From assembly GCF_030272615.1 (NCBI RefSeq), contig NC_081413.1, forward strand, positions 554,309,136-554,367,135: a stretch of DNA of 58,000 nucleotides. The letters run 5' to 3'. The notes beneath the pieces are model-generated. The model worked only from the letters and a program-made list of their open reading frames with translations, ran no database searches and was not told where the DNA came from. The stretch's first letter is position 1. Each line of letters starts with the position of its first letter. Source of the stretch: Cryptomeria japonica (Eukaryota; Streptophyta; Pinopsida; Cupressales; Cupressaceae). Below are positions 46,171 through 57,572 of the stretch, in pieces. A program made the position numbers and the translations under genes.

Positions 46171-47396
46171 TGATGAGCCTCAACAATGACTCTATTTTTA
46201 TAGATTTATGATATAATACTCCTACTTAGGTCTTATGATTAGATGACATTTGGCTTATAATGTTTTCCTAAGATGATACTTTTCAAGTGTTTTTGAAACT
46301 GGTTTAACCTATGCCTAAGGATGTCATATAGTGGTTTTAAATGATCTATCTATGCAAATATCTAAAGTTAATTATCAATATGGTTTATGATATATCATGT
46401 TAGCATTATTATATACACATGTTGTTGTGCATGTTAATATCTTGATGCAGGGTCAGCAAAGGTGAGGAAAAGTCAGATGGCGGTTCAAAAGATTATCAAG
46501 TATGTAACCGCAATGCAGACCCAGTCAAAGAAATGCAGTTATGATCAGGATCACTGGACCGGTTCTTCAACAGATTGATTTATGAAAACATTTATAATTG
46601 TTCATAGTGGATCTTAGATCTAGGAGGTGGTCATGCTATATTTTCTCAGCTGTAGGACAGATGTTGTTCTATTGTCTTGTGTTGACTTCTTCTTCTTCTT
46701 TTGTTAATAAATTATGTTCACCTATTTCATAGGGATGTGGGCAGTTAGTTAGAAGTTTGTTATAAGGTTTCTTATAAATAAAAGAGATACTCTCCTCTTG
46801 GGGATAACAGAGAAAAAAATAGTATTTTGTAATACACAATTTTCTGGTGTTATGTATGTATTTTCCAGTAAAGATGAAATAAAGAGAGCAAGTAATTTTG
46901 GATGATTAGATAAGTGTAATCTGAAGTTCTAAAAATACTCACTCAAGGGGGCCCACTTGGTGAGTAATCCTTGGTATGTTCTAAACTAGTTTTCATACTT
47001 CTGTTATAGTTGTTTTCTGCAGTTATCTATTCCTACAACTATAGGAAACAGTTCCTGTGTCTGTTCCTATAGCCACGACAACAAAGTAGTTCCTTCTACT
47101 CACCAAAACTTTATATTTTAATAGTAATTGTTTAAGGCAAATTCCAGTTGTAGGATTAAGTATTAGTTTATTAGAGATTCTGTGTGTTTACTTTAAGAAG
47201 AATTCCTTTCCTACAATTATATAAAATGGTTGCAATATGAACTTGGAGCACATACAGTGCTGGCCCATTTCAAGTTTACATCCCTGGTTGATAGCTAAAT
47301 GAGCCTTTGCCACAGGAAAAGTTAGCTAATTAAGGATATTAAATCTTTGAATTGTGTTTTATCACTTAGTTACCATTCCAGTTGTGAGGACCAACA
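46171..47396 (+). repeat. 5' LTR of the 11.1-kb Gypsy element
   Basis: 1226 bp, TGATGAGCCTCAACAATG...GAGGACCAACA. Many differences from the 3' LTR are transitions. Confidence 0.95.
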
Positions 47397-47400
47397 TTTT

Positions 47401-47418
47401 TGGTGCCGTTGTTGGATA
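47401..47418 (+). other. Primer binding site (tRNA-Asp-like)
   Basis: TGGTGCCGTTGTTGGATA follows the LTR after TTTT. It resembles the TGGCGCCGTTGCCGGGGA site of many plant Gypsy elements (tRNA-Asp), with three or four changes, mostly C to T or G to A. Confidence 0.8.
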
Positions 47419-47499
47419 TGGTGCCAAGCTAAGAATCTGTTGTAAACCATTAGCTTTAAGTTTTTTAATTAGCTTTATGAATTTCTTTCATTAATCTGC

Positions 47500-49344
47500 A
47501 TGCATGGAAGGAGAAGGGGTGCATTAGGAAGATTTCTTCCCTCACATTCTACTTAAGATATAAGATCAGATCAAGCAGCTGAACTAAACCCTTTTGCAGA
47601 AACCTATGTGCTAACTGGTAGTGTCTTTAATTTATCAGAAGGAGATCTAGACTTCCTGAATGAAACCCCTGAACAAAACATTTTACCTTTAGTCATTTAT
47701 CAAGGACCAATGACAGCAAATCCTCCACCTCCACCTATAAATCCAACATCTGCTTTTCCCATTCCTGACTTGCATGATAATGAAAATTTGAAGAACATAC
47801 TAGCCTCTTCACTTCCAAAATTTCATGGGTTGGTAACAAAGGATCCAAACACCTTTTTGTTTGAATTTGATATCTTGTGCAGAAGTTATGATTATACCTC
47901 CGATGCTCATAAGCTCAAGTTATTCCCTGCTACTTTGAAAGAAGCTGCTTTGAGATGGTTTATGAGTTTAGGAAGAAATGTAATCACTACCTGGGATGTA
48001 ATGAAGACAAACTTCTTGGATAAATATAAAGACTATTGCAGAAGAATGGACCGACATGGTGATGATATCTTTAGAATGACACAAAAAGAAGATGAAAGCC
48101 TAGAAGACTATTTAGAAAGGTTTTTATTTAGTGTTAGCAAATCTAAACATAGTAATTTAAGTGAAGACTCTATGAAGTTGATATTTCTGAGGGGCATCAA
48201 TAATGACTATGTTGACTCCTTAGATCTAATGGGAGGAGGAGATATTACTCAAGTTCAATGGGATGACATCAGAGAAATCTGTCAAAAATATTCACTAGCT
48301 GCAACAAAAAGGGGAAGACACTATAGGCCTAGTTCTTCAATTGCCAAATCATATTCAATAGTTTCAAGAATGGAAATAACTCATCTGTTGAAGGATTTTA
48401 AAGAAGATATAATTAATAATATGGCTACCCAATTGGATACACTGCAGGCAAATAAGAAGCATGAGGAGGTAGAGGCTATGCTTGCTGAATTTTGTCCTCA
48501 CTGTCGGCAAAAGAAGAAGGACCGTAGATGCAAACTGTTAGCTAAAATTGACAGCCAGTAGAGTTCCTCGGATTTCAAGCCTATTTATGGAGATGATGAA
48601 CAACTTTTTTATGTTGCACAACGAAGGCCTTGGCCTCCAAGACAAGGCATGCCACAGGATCCATTGTCATTTTCTAATCCTTATATGAACTTCAATGCCC
48701 AAAACAATCAATGGAAACCACCATCTTCCCAAAATTTTAGAAATTATACTCCCCAGTCTTGGAATAACTCTTAGAATCCTTGGCCTAATTATCAAAATTT
48801 CTCATCTTAATGGCAACAGCCACAAGGGAATTGGTCTCCCCCTCAAGGTAACTGGCAACAGTCGCCACAATGGAGGGGAGGACAACAATGGGTAAACCAG
48901 TCACCAGGTTTCCTGCAGCCACAACAACAGTCCCAACAGCCAGCTTTAATGCCACCAACTCCTAATTCTGCTCCACCCAAGCCAACCCACTTGCCAACTC
49001 AGCCTTTTCCAAATCAAAATAATAAACCACAATAGCAACAAAAAGTCTTTTCAACTGATCCTAATAATTATCCTGCATATTCTCTCAATATAAGTGATAT
49101 TCATTTGAGATCAGGGACAACATTGCCTACTCCATCTCCTCTAGTCATAATAGAGTTACCAGCAGAGGAGACTTCTCAGGAAAGCATGCCTAATAAATCT
49201 GGAAATCTTGAACAAGTTCAGCAGTCAGAAACCCCAAATATACCTATAAGAACTCCCCCATTTCCTCAAAGGTTACAATTAGAAGTATCTAGGTAGCGGG
49301 ATGATATAGCCTTTGATCTTATTGATCAGCTAAAACATATGTGT
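47500..49344 (+). pseudogene. gag: gag of the 11.1-kb Gypsy element
   Basis: I place the start at the ATG at 47500 because the frame continues unbroken in character (HGRRRGALGRFLPSHST) into the main gag region, crossing one TAA at 47554. The retrotransposon gag domain lies at about 47800-48280 (SLPKFHGLVTKDPNTFLFEF; LKEAALRWFMSL; DESLEDYLERF; LIFLRGI), followed by a basic, Cys/His-containing part near 48500 and then a Gln/Pro/Asn-rich tail. Stops at 48559, 48772, 49033 and 49294 are TAG and those at 47554 and 48808 are TAA, all where Gln would fit. Gag forms the cytoplasmic particle. Confidence 0.88.
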
Positions 49345-49904
49345 TAAAATTCCATTGTTCCAAGCTATTAAAGAAGCCTGTTTGAAGAAACCTGGGAGGA
49401 AGAAAAAGGATCCAACAACAGTGCATGTAGTAGGACAGTTGGTTGATATTATGTTGGGAAAAATAACAGTCCCTAAATATTTTGATCAAGGTAGCCCTAT
49501 TGTCAAGATAGTTATTAATGGAACTCAAATAAAAAAATGCCTTGATAGAACTAGGAGCAACAATAAATGTGATGACTAAGGATGTCATGCAACAACTCAA
49601 CATTACTAATCTCAGATCAACTCCAACAGTCCTGCAGCTTGTTGATAGCTCAACTGTTTGGCCTGAAGGAATGGTTGAAGATATTGTTGTCACATTAGAT
49701 CCTTGGGAATATCTTGCTGATTTTATAATCCTCTCTCCCAAGGCAACATTAGGAGGATATCCAATTATTTTGGGAAGACCTTGGCTGGCAACAATTGATG
49801 CATATAAAGGTTGTAGGTCTGGAGATATGACAATTTTAGATGGTATTGCTACTAAAACACTTGCACTCTATTCTCCAGCACAACCTCAACTTGACCAAGA
49901 ATGA
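49345..49904 (+). pseudogene. Aspartic protease region
   Basis: After a frameshift near 49345 the reading resumes (FQAIKEACLKKPGRKKKDPT, GKITVPKYFDQGSPIVKI). A second frameshift lies in a run of seven A near 49535. The catalytic loop then reads ALIELGATINVM, so the usual catalytic Asp is Glu. The flap and C-terminal part follow (GMVEDIVVTLDPWEYLADFIIL; GYPIILGRPWLATIDA). The protease would process the Gag-Pol polyprotein; this copy should be inactive. A TGA at 49902 interrupts the frame. Confidence 0.85.
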
Positions 49905-51059
49905 GTAGTGTGGTCAGACATAGGAGAAGAAGCAGAGGAAATTAACTTTGTTCAACAACTAATGATGTTATCAAGGGATCCATTCATAGCACTTCAAGAG
50001 GATGATACAATACTTTCTAACATCATAAGAAATCATTATGGAACAGCTCTGCAGTCAATGGGTAACCAGTAAGTCCTCTGCATACCCTTCTTCCATCTGC
50101 AGGCTTATTAAATTCTCCTGCATCCATAGATATGTTTCACACATTGCTACCACAAGAGATTCAAACCGCTTGTTTGTCTGAAATATCTAATGCAAAATCA
50201 ATAATTCCAATAGAAGTTGTTGCAGGGAGAAATCTGGATATCAATGGTCAATTGCCAGCAGATCAAAGATTGTCATTGATAGAACTCCTCAAAGCCCAAC
50301 AACACGCTTTTGCATGGGATTATCAAGACATGAAAGGATTAAATCCTACATCGTGTACCCATAGAATTTATATCAAAGAGGATTGTAAACCAATTAGATA
50401 GCCTCAGAGAAGGATTAATCCTGCTTTAAGGGAAATAGTTAAAGAGGAACTGCAAAAATTGCTTCATGCAAGATTCATCTACCCTATTTCATATAGTCAA
50501 TGGGTTTCTCCTTTGGTTATAGTTCCCAAGAAAGGAGGAAAATGGACAGTTTGTGTGGACTATAGGGAGCTCAACACTGCTAATAAAAAGGATCATTTCC
50601 CACTACCATTTATAGATCAATTTTTAGACTCTCTAGCAGGTAAGCAGTACTTTTCATTTTTGGATGGATTTGGTGGTTATAACCAAATCAAAATAGCTCC
50701 TGAAGATTAGGAGAAGACCACCTTTACCTGCCCTTGGGGCACATATGCCTATTCAATCCTTCCTTTTGGTTTATGTAATGCTCCTGCAACCTTTCAAAGG
50801 GCAGTTCTTAGTATATTTTCAGACATATCCCAAGATTGTATGGAAATTTACATGGATGACTTTACTACATATGAAACTACATTTAAAGAGACATTACAAA
50901 ATCTGACAAAAGTATTGCAATGACGTGAAGATCACAATCTCTCTCTCAATAGTGAAAAATGTTTTATGATGATGCAAGAAGGAATAGTGTTGGGGCATCG
51001 AATCTCTCAAACAGGTATTCAAGTAGATCCAACTAAAATTGAGGTAATACTTAATCTTC
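49905..51059 (+). pseudogene. Reverse transcriptase region
   Basis: A linker with a TAA and frameshift near 50070 leads into RT. Blocks in order: WVSPLVIVPKKGGKWTVCVDYREL (about 50510-50575), DHFPLPFIDQFLDSLAG, FLDGFGGYNQIKIAPED (first catalytic Asp), TTFTCPWGTYAY, LPFGLCNAPATFQR and YMDDF (catalytic Asp pair, about 50850-50865), then GHRISQTGIQVDP. Catalytic residues are retained. TAG stops lie at 50399 and 50708 and a TGA at 50921. The frame shifts near 51058. RT copies element RNA into DNA inside the particle. Confidence 0.93.
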
Positions 51060-53063
51060 ATGGGCCGTGTTAAACAAAAGGATGTGAGAAGTTTTCTAGG
51101 CCATGTAGGGTACTATAGGAGATTTATCAAAAGCTTTAGTCAAATAGCAAGGCCATTGTATTCTTTATTGACAAAGGATGTTGAGTTTGAATGGACAGTT
51201 CAATGTGAAGATGTATTTTCTAAACTAAAAGAAGCCTTAACTCAAGCCCCTATACTAAAAGGACCTAATTGGTCAGTTCCTTTTCACATTCATATTGATG
51301 CATCTGATTTTGCAGTAGGAGCAGTTTTGGGGTAGAAGCAAGGAATTTTGGAAAATGCAAATTATTACATTAGTAAAAATTTGCAAGGACCATAACTAAA
51401 TTATACTGTTACTGAAAAAGAGATGTTAGCTATCATATATGCCCTTAATAAGTTCAGGCACTATATAACAGGATATCAAATATTTGTGCATACTGATCAT
51501 GCAGTCATCAGGTACCTCATGAACAAAAGCTCCATTACAGGTAGATTAGCAAGATGGTTGTTACTAATGCAAGAATTTGATATTACTATCATTTATAAGC
51601 CTGGAAAAGAAAATATGGTGGAAGATTTTCTGTCAAGGATTCAAACACCAGACAAAAGTGAAGTCATTAATGATGCATTTCCAGATGAGCATCTATTTTA
51701 TATTATTTCCAATAGCACATGGTATGCTGACATAGCCAACTACCTTGCAACTAATAAGACACCCCCACATTTCTCACCCAAAGAAAAGAGACTACTGGTA
51801 GAAAAAAGTTTTAACTTCTCTTGGATTTCATATTGCTTATTTTACACAAGTCCAGATCAGGGTATGAGGCGTTGTGTAAGGGAAGATGAGATATATGACA
51901 TACTTCATGCTTTTCATGATGAACCTTGTGGAGGTCATTTTGCAGCCAAAAGAACAACTTTTAAGATATTAACTACAAGGTACTATTGGCCAACCTTGCA
52001 CAAGTATGCAACTAAATACACCATAAAATGTGACAGGTGTCAAATAATGGGCAAACCAACTCGGTATGATGAAATGCCTCTACACCCTCAGGTGATTGTT
52101 AAGCCATTTGACAAATGGGGATTAGACTTTGTTGGACCAATCGATCCACCATCCAATGGTCGCTCCTATATTCTTGTTTGTACTGATCATGTTACTAAAT
52201 GGGTAGAGGTCAAAGCCTTCAAGCATGCCCGAGATAATAAGGTGGCCGAGTTCTTATATGAAGAAATTTTCACTCGGTATGGAGTTCCTAGAGAAATAGT
52301 AACAAATAAAGGGGCATAGTTTACTTCTACTCTGATCACAACCCTAGTTAATGAATACAATGTCGGGCATAGGAAATCCACTCCTTATCATCCACAGGCT
52401 AATGGACAAGGAGAGGTTACTAACAGGGAGCTTGAATTAATATTAACCAAAATAGTAGCCCTTAACAAAAAAGATTGGTGTAGCAGACTCTTTGAGGCCG
52501 TATGGGCTTATAGAACCACCTGGAAATCAACAATAGGGTTTACACCATTTCAAATGGTGTGTGGAAAAAAAGCAATGATGCTTATTGAGTTTGAACATAA
52601 AACTTTGAGCACGGTTATTTCCTTAGATATGCCACTTTCTGCAGCACAAGAAGAAAGGATCCTATAGCTTAATGCTTTGGATGAAATACGGAAATATGCC
52701 CTGCAACATACCGAATCTATTCAGAATCAGCGCATGAAATGGCATGATCGCTATGTCAGGGATAAATCATTCAAGCAGGGTGATTGGGCTCTTCTCTACG
52801 ATTCCAGGTACAAAGATAACTTAGGCAAATTGCAGACCAAATGGTTAGGCCCTTATGAGATAGTTGAGACATTTTACAATGGTGCTGTTAGATTATCTAC
52901 CATAGATCATGTTAAGTTAAAATTGTTAGTCAATGGTCATCGGCTACACCTATAGCGTAAACCTTTGAGCAAAGATGACTTCCAGTGGGAATTTTCCACT
53001 GCCCAGCATGCCGATATTCCTGCAGCCACTAATGACGGTATGGCCATCACCACTCCATCTTAA
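51060..53063 (+). pseudogene. RNase H and integrase region
   Basis: The end of the RT thumb and connection (VRSFLGHVGYYRRFIKSFSQ) is followed by RNase H (HIDASDFAVGAVLG; TVTEKEMLAIIYAL; VHTDHAVI). Integrase comes next: HHCC zinc region (HDEPCGGHFAAKRT to IKCDRCQ, about 51915-52050), the core with GLDFVGPI, IVTNKGA (catalytic Asp replaced by Asn) and STPYHPQANGQGEVTNREL (Glu kept), and a C-terminal WLGPYEIVETFYNGAVRL. There is no chromodomain. One frame throughout, with TAG at 51333, 52317, 52665 and 52953 and TAA at 51393; the final TAA at 53061 is probably the natural end. Confidence 0.93.
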
Positions 53064-53641
53064 GACCCATCCTGCATGATCATTATAAATGCTTTCACAT
53101 CTCGAGGAAGCACTTTTCTGCATAATAAACATCTCCTTCTGTATTCACTCATTTATTTCCTTTCACTTCACCCATTATCACATCAATTTCCATGCATGAT
53201 GATGTCATATCTTCAAACTGTAGTCATTCTCGCGTGATATCAGGTACACTCGTGTGTTATTATTTTTGCTTCATGTGTATAATTAAACCATATTACTTTT
53301 CATTATGATATTTTGCATACGGTCATTTATATTAATCCTCCTTCGCATGTGTGGACACCTGTCAAGCCTTAGGTTGGGGGGGGGGGAAGTACACTGATAA
53401 TTATTTTTCCAAATAATTGTGATGTCCTCTCGAATTGCGTTGTATTTTTCAAAATTTCTAGTTTGAGGTAATATCTTTTGTTCTGTTTTGTCTGTCTGTT
53501 TGGAGTTATTTTTAAGATTGTAGCTAGATTCCGACCAAGGAAAGGCACTTTGAGTACATTACAGTGTGGAACTTAGTGTAGTGTCTGAACAGATTTACGC
53601 CATTATAAAACCATTATAAAATTGAAAGTGTTATCACTGCG
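53064..53641 (+). other. Spacer between integrase and the extra ORF
   Basis: No coding similarity. It contains a G-run at about 53376-53386 (purine stretch ending GGAAG), which could be an internal polypurine tract. Confidence 0.5.
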
Positions 53642-55968
53642 ATGGGTGGTCCACCTATTCGACATGAGCCGACAGTCCCTGAAGTTCTCCTTCAGGACCA
53701 AGATTGTGAACCAGTATTCAGGAACAATGGATGGTTGGATTATTTCTTAAAGTTGATAGAGTTTAATGAAGAAATTGTGAGGAAATTTACCCGCACACTG
53801 TCAAATGGAGAAGCTCAGGTAAAAGGTTTAAGAGTAGTGGCTACAAAGGAAAGGATAGCAAAGGTAATTAGGCTACCAACAGATGGGGAGAAGTACTCAG
53901 AGTCCAAGGATGCATGCAGTGCAAGGGAAGAATTTACATGTCCAAAAGACCCCCCATTAGTAGTAGATAGGAAAGGAGCTAGGTGAGAATCCCTTCCACC
54001 TGAATGGAGAGTAGTGGCATTGTATGTCTTAAAATATTTAACCTGCGAAGGAAGGTTTTCATGTCTGTATTCTCATCACTTGAAGCTCCTAAGTCATCTG
54101 CGCTATGGAAGAAGGATGAACATTCCAAGCTTATTGTACAACCTTCTTTCTATAAGTGCAACATAGACCCAAAAAGGTAGGCCTCACTCTGTTTCTCACC
54201 ATTGTCTAATTAAGCTTTTAGTTAAAAAATCCTTGAGAGATGTTTCTCCAATGCTCTGGAATGAATTTGTTGAAACCAAAACGTTTAGGGTAGAGCACAT
54301 AGTTATAGAGGAACCATTTCCATCATAGGAACAATAAAACCTTGTAGAACCTAGTTCCCCTCTTGAACCCTCATCCTCATTAAAATCCTCAGAACAAAAT
54401 CTTCCTACAACAAAGGAACCCTTAGAAAAAGAAGTTGAAACAGGGGTTCGTCCTCAAGGTTTAAGAAAAACTAGGGCTGCTGCACGGAAGGAAAGGGGCA
54501 AAGAAAAACAAGTTGATATAGAGCACGAGGACACAAAAAGTAAAAATGAGAATGTACCCCTTCCTGTAGCCAAGAAGAGAAGAAAATTGTAAAATCAGTT
54601 CCTACATAAAGTGTTAATGTAGTTGAGGAGGTGGCTACAGGAAGTAGTCCTACAGTCGGAAAAGGGAAAGTTTGAAGAAGTAGTGGTAGGCTCTGTAAAA
54701 AGCATAAAAACCAAGACCAATCAACGGAGCCAAAAATAAACATCTTGATCGACTCCCCATAATGAGATCAATACAGTCCGCTTCAACATGATATTTCTCC
54801 TTCTCCATCTAATGAACCTCAAATGGAACATGAAGAGGAGGAAGAACTATAAAATATGGGGGAAGAGCAGGAATTGTAGCTTCAGAAAGAAGAGGAGCTT
54901 CCAAATATAGATCAACCATAGGAAGAAGTAGATTTTGAGAGACTAAATAGTTTAGCATTTGTTGTAGAGCAAGTTATTGAATCAGGGAGTAAAATAGAAA
55001 TGAAGAAACTGAGGGTGCCTGCTCATAGAGCACCTACCTCTCTTATTAGTCATGCGGTGGGACTTGCTCTTTATGAGGATTGGGAGCTGGAGAAAGTAAA
55101 AATTCAGATGATAATTGACTGGCAGAAGAAGGTTATTGAGAAGAAGGACGAGGAAATAGCCCAGCTTAAAGCTAAGGTGGAAACAATAGCCACCATGGTT
55201 CCACAACTGATGCAATGTCGAGCTCCTCCTCGTGTCTACTCTCTATATTTAAAATAACAACACATCAGTTTCCAAATGATGAGGATTGTTAGGGATTTAA
55301 GTCCCTCATTGCAAACACCAGAAGAATTTTATAGTGCTTTTCAGACATCTCCTACTGCAATCAAAAACTTACTTTGTGAATTGTATGTCCATAACTATGT
55401 TGTCCCTGATTATATTAATTGGAACCCTCTCCTTTACATTAGAGATATTCAGTTGAGGTCTCTTATATCATGGATGCAGAATGAAATATCAAGGAGAGAT
55501 CAGTTTCAGGTGCATCACAGGGAAGAACTTGAGCTTTCATTACCATTAAGGGCCGAATCAAGAGAACCCAAGCGATTTTACTTTGATTGGCAAAAGATTG
55601 TTTATGAACCAAATTATGCAAAGGAAATCTTACCCCTTAGGGAAGCAATGTATAAAGAATATGAACAAATGGCTCCAAGGGAAGGACATGAAGCAAAAGA
55701 ACATATAGTCCAGCGTTGGGATAGCCTCACAGAAGAATTAAAGCAATCTGAGCCACACTTTGTGCAAAATTACCATGCATCATTAAACAGAGCACCCAAG
55801 TATATGCACTTGGGAAGAACAAAGGGACGATATTGGCTTCCTCTTAGTTTCCAGCCTCCAATCCTCCTATGGTCACTGATGGGTTGTAGGGATAGTGACC
55901 CACCATATAGTGAAGCAACAGAATGTACCAGGTGGAAGAGATTGGAGAAAATGAAAGGGTTCTACTAG
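53642..55968 (+). pseudogene. Extra ORF in the envelope position (plant-transposon-protein-like N-terminus, coiled coil)
   Basis: Coding character continues after integrase for about 2.3 kb, in two frames with several stops. 53642-54180 has a domain with NNGWLDYFLKLIEFNEEIV and KGLRVVATKERIAKVIRLP, which resembles the putative plant transposon protein domain (PF20167-like; to be tested). Basic patches follow (RKTRAAARKERGK; VAKKRRKL), then a Glu-rich stretch, a probable coiled coil at about 55070-55200 (DWQKKVIEKKDEEIAQLKAK), and a C-terminal part (55276-55968) with many Trp and charged residues that I do not recognise. No signal peptide or membrane segment is visible, so envelope function is not supported. 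Stops are mostly TAG or TAA next to Glu/Gln-rich codons, consistent with former Gln. Confidence 0.7.
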
Positions 55969-56074
55969 AGCTTAAAGAATGGCGGTTTTGGGCAGGTTAC
56001 TCTAGGCAATTTCTGAATTAATGCCAGAATCAGAAATTTTCCTGTTGCTGGAGGATCAACAAGAAGTTAGGTTA
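55969..56074 (+). other. Short 3' untranslated stretch
   Basis: No feature beyond the approach to the polypurine tract. Confidence 0.5.
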
Positions 56075-56082
56075 GGGGGAGA
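56075..56082 (+). other. Polypurine tract of the 11.1-kb Gypsy element
   Basis: GGGGGAGA immediately before the 3' LTR start TGATGAGCCT. Confidence 0.85.
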
Positions 56083-57261
56083 TGATGAGCCTAAACACTA
56101 TTTTTATAGATTTATGATATAATACTCCTACTTAGGTCTTATGATTAGATGACATTTGGATTATAATGTTTTCCTAAGATGATACCTTTCAAGTGTTTTT
56201 GAAACTGGTTTAACCTATGCCTAAGGATGTCATATAATGGTTTTAATGATATGTCTATGCAAATATCTAAAGTTAATTATCAATATGGTTTATGATATAT
56301 CATGTTAGTATTAGTATATACACATGTTGTTGTGCGTGTTAATATCTTGATGCAGGGTCAACAAAGGTGAGGAAAATATAGATGGCAGTTCAAAAGATTA
56401 TCAAGTATGTAATCGTAATGCAGACTAGTCAAAGAAATGCAGTTATGATCAGGATCACTGGACCGGTTCTTCAACAGATTGATTAATGAAAACATTTATA
56501 ATTGTTCCTAGTGGATCTTAGATCTAGGAGGTGGTCATGCTATATTTTCTCAGCTGCAGGACAGATGTTGTTCTGTTGTCCTATGCTGACTTCTTCTTTT
56601 GTTAATAAATTATGTTCACCTATTCTGTAGGGATGTGGGCGGTTAGTTAGAAGTTTGTTATAAGCTTTCCTATAAATAAAAGGGATCTCTCTCCTCTCGG
56701 AGATAGCAGAGAAAAATATAATATTTTGTAATACATAGTTTTCTGGTGTTATGTATGTATTTTCCAGTAAAGAGGAAATAAAGAGATCAAGTAATTTTGG
56801 ATGATTAGATAAGTGTAATCCGAAGTTCTGGAAATACTCAATCAAGGGGGCCCACTTGGTGAGTAATCCTTGGTATGTTTTAAACTAGTTTTCATACTTC
56901 TGTTATAGTTGTTTTCTGCAGTTGTCTGTTCCTGCAGCCACAACAACAGAGTAGTTCCTGCTGCTTGCCAGAACTTTATCTTTTAATAGTAATTGTTTAA
57001 GGTAATTTCTTGTTGTACGATTAAGTATGAGTTTATTAGAGATTCCATGTGTTTACTTTAAGAAGAATTCATTTCCTGCAGTTATATCAAATGGTTGCAA
57101 TATGAACTTGGTGCACATACAGTGCTGGCCCATTTCAAGTTTACGTCCCTGGTTGATAACTAAATGAGCCTTTGCCACAGGAAAAGTTAGCTAATTAAGG
57201 ATATTCAATCTCTGAATTGTGTTTTATCACTTAGTTACCAATCTAGTTGTGAGGACCAACA
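56083..57261 (+). repeat. 3' LTR of the 11.1-kb Gypsy element
   Basis: 1179 bp. It matches 46171-47396 along its whole length; shorter by small deletions (for example near 56097 and 56945). Confidence 0.95.
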
Positions 57262-57295
57262 TACCTCTTTCTCTACCAATTGACCTTATGCACAC

Positions 57296-57376
<81 letters not shown>

Positions 57377-57572
57377 CGTAGACCTCTATATTTATATCTC
57401 TTTATCTCTCTATCTCTATCTCTTCATATTCCTCTCTAAACCCATATATAAAATTCTCTACCAATTGATCTTATTTACAACTCAATTGTATGTAAAAAAT
57501 ATACCAAATTTTCCCTCATTGACCTTCCACATGTACAACACAAATGTATGCATAAAATATACCAAAAAATTC
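57262..57572 (+). repeat. Copy B, third segment
   Basis: Collinear with about 22713-23036 of copy A (CTACCAATTGACCTTATG; GACCTCTATAT; TTGACCTTCCACATGTACAAC). It diverges from A after about 57572. Confidence 0.85.
57299..57372 (+). repeat. (CT)n microsatellite, about 37 units
   Basis: Uninterrupted CT run. Copy A has only short, broken CT runs at the same place. Confidence 0.97.

Larger units (their letters stand above)
46171..57261 (+). mobile_element. Ty3/Gypsy element of the Ogre/Tat/Athila branch, near full length, with extra ORF
   Basis: LTRs of 1226 and 1179 bp starting TGATGAGCCT and ending GAGGACCAACA, a tRNA-Asp-like primer site, gag (47500), protease, RT, RNase H and integrase to 53063, then a long additional coding region (53642-55968) before the polypurine tract. 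The integrase lacks a chromodomain. Order, primer and the extra region fit the Ogre/Tat/Athila branch; a finer lineage is not certain. About fifteen nonsense codons and four frameshifts make it dead. In a hand-compared 400-base stretch the LTRs differ by roughly 4-5%. Confidence 0.93.

Noticed and set aside
53376-53390. Internal G-run as a second polypurine tract
   Set aside because: Plausible for this branch, but nothing downstream of it confirms a priming site, so it is mentioned only in the spacer entry.
54471-54743. Minus-strand frame opposite the extra ORF
   Set aside because: Shadow of the Lys/Glu-rich plus-strand coding; no domain.
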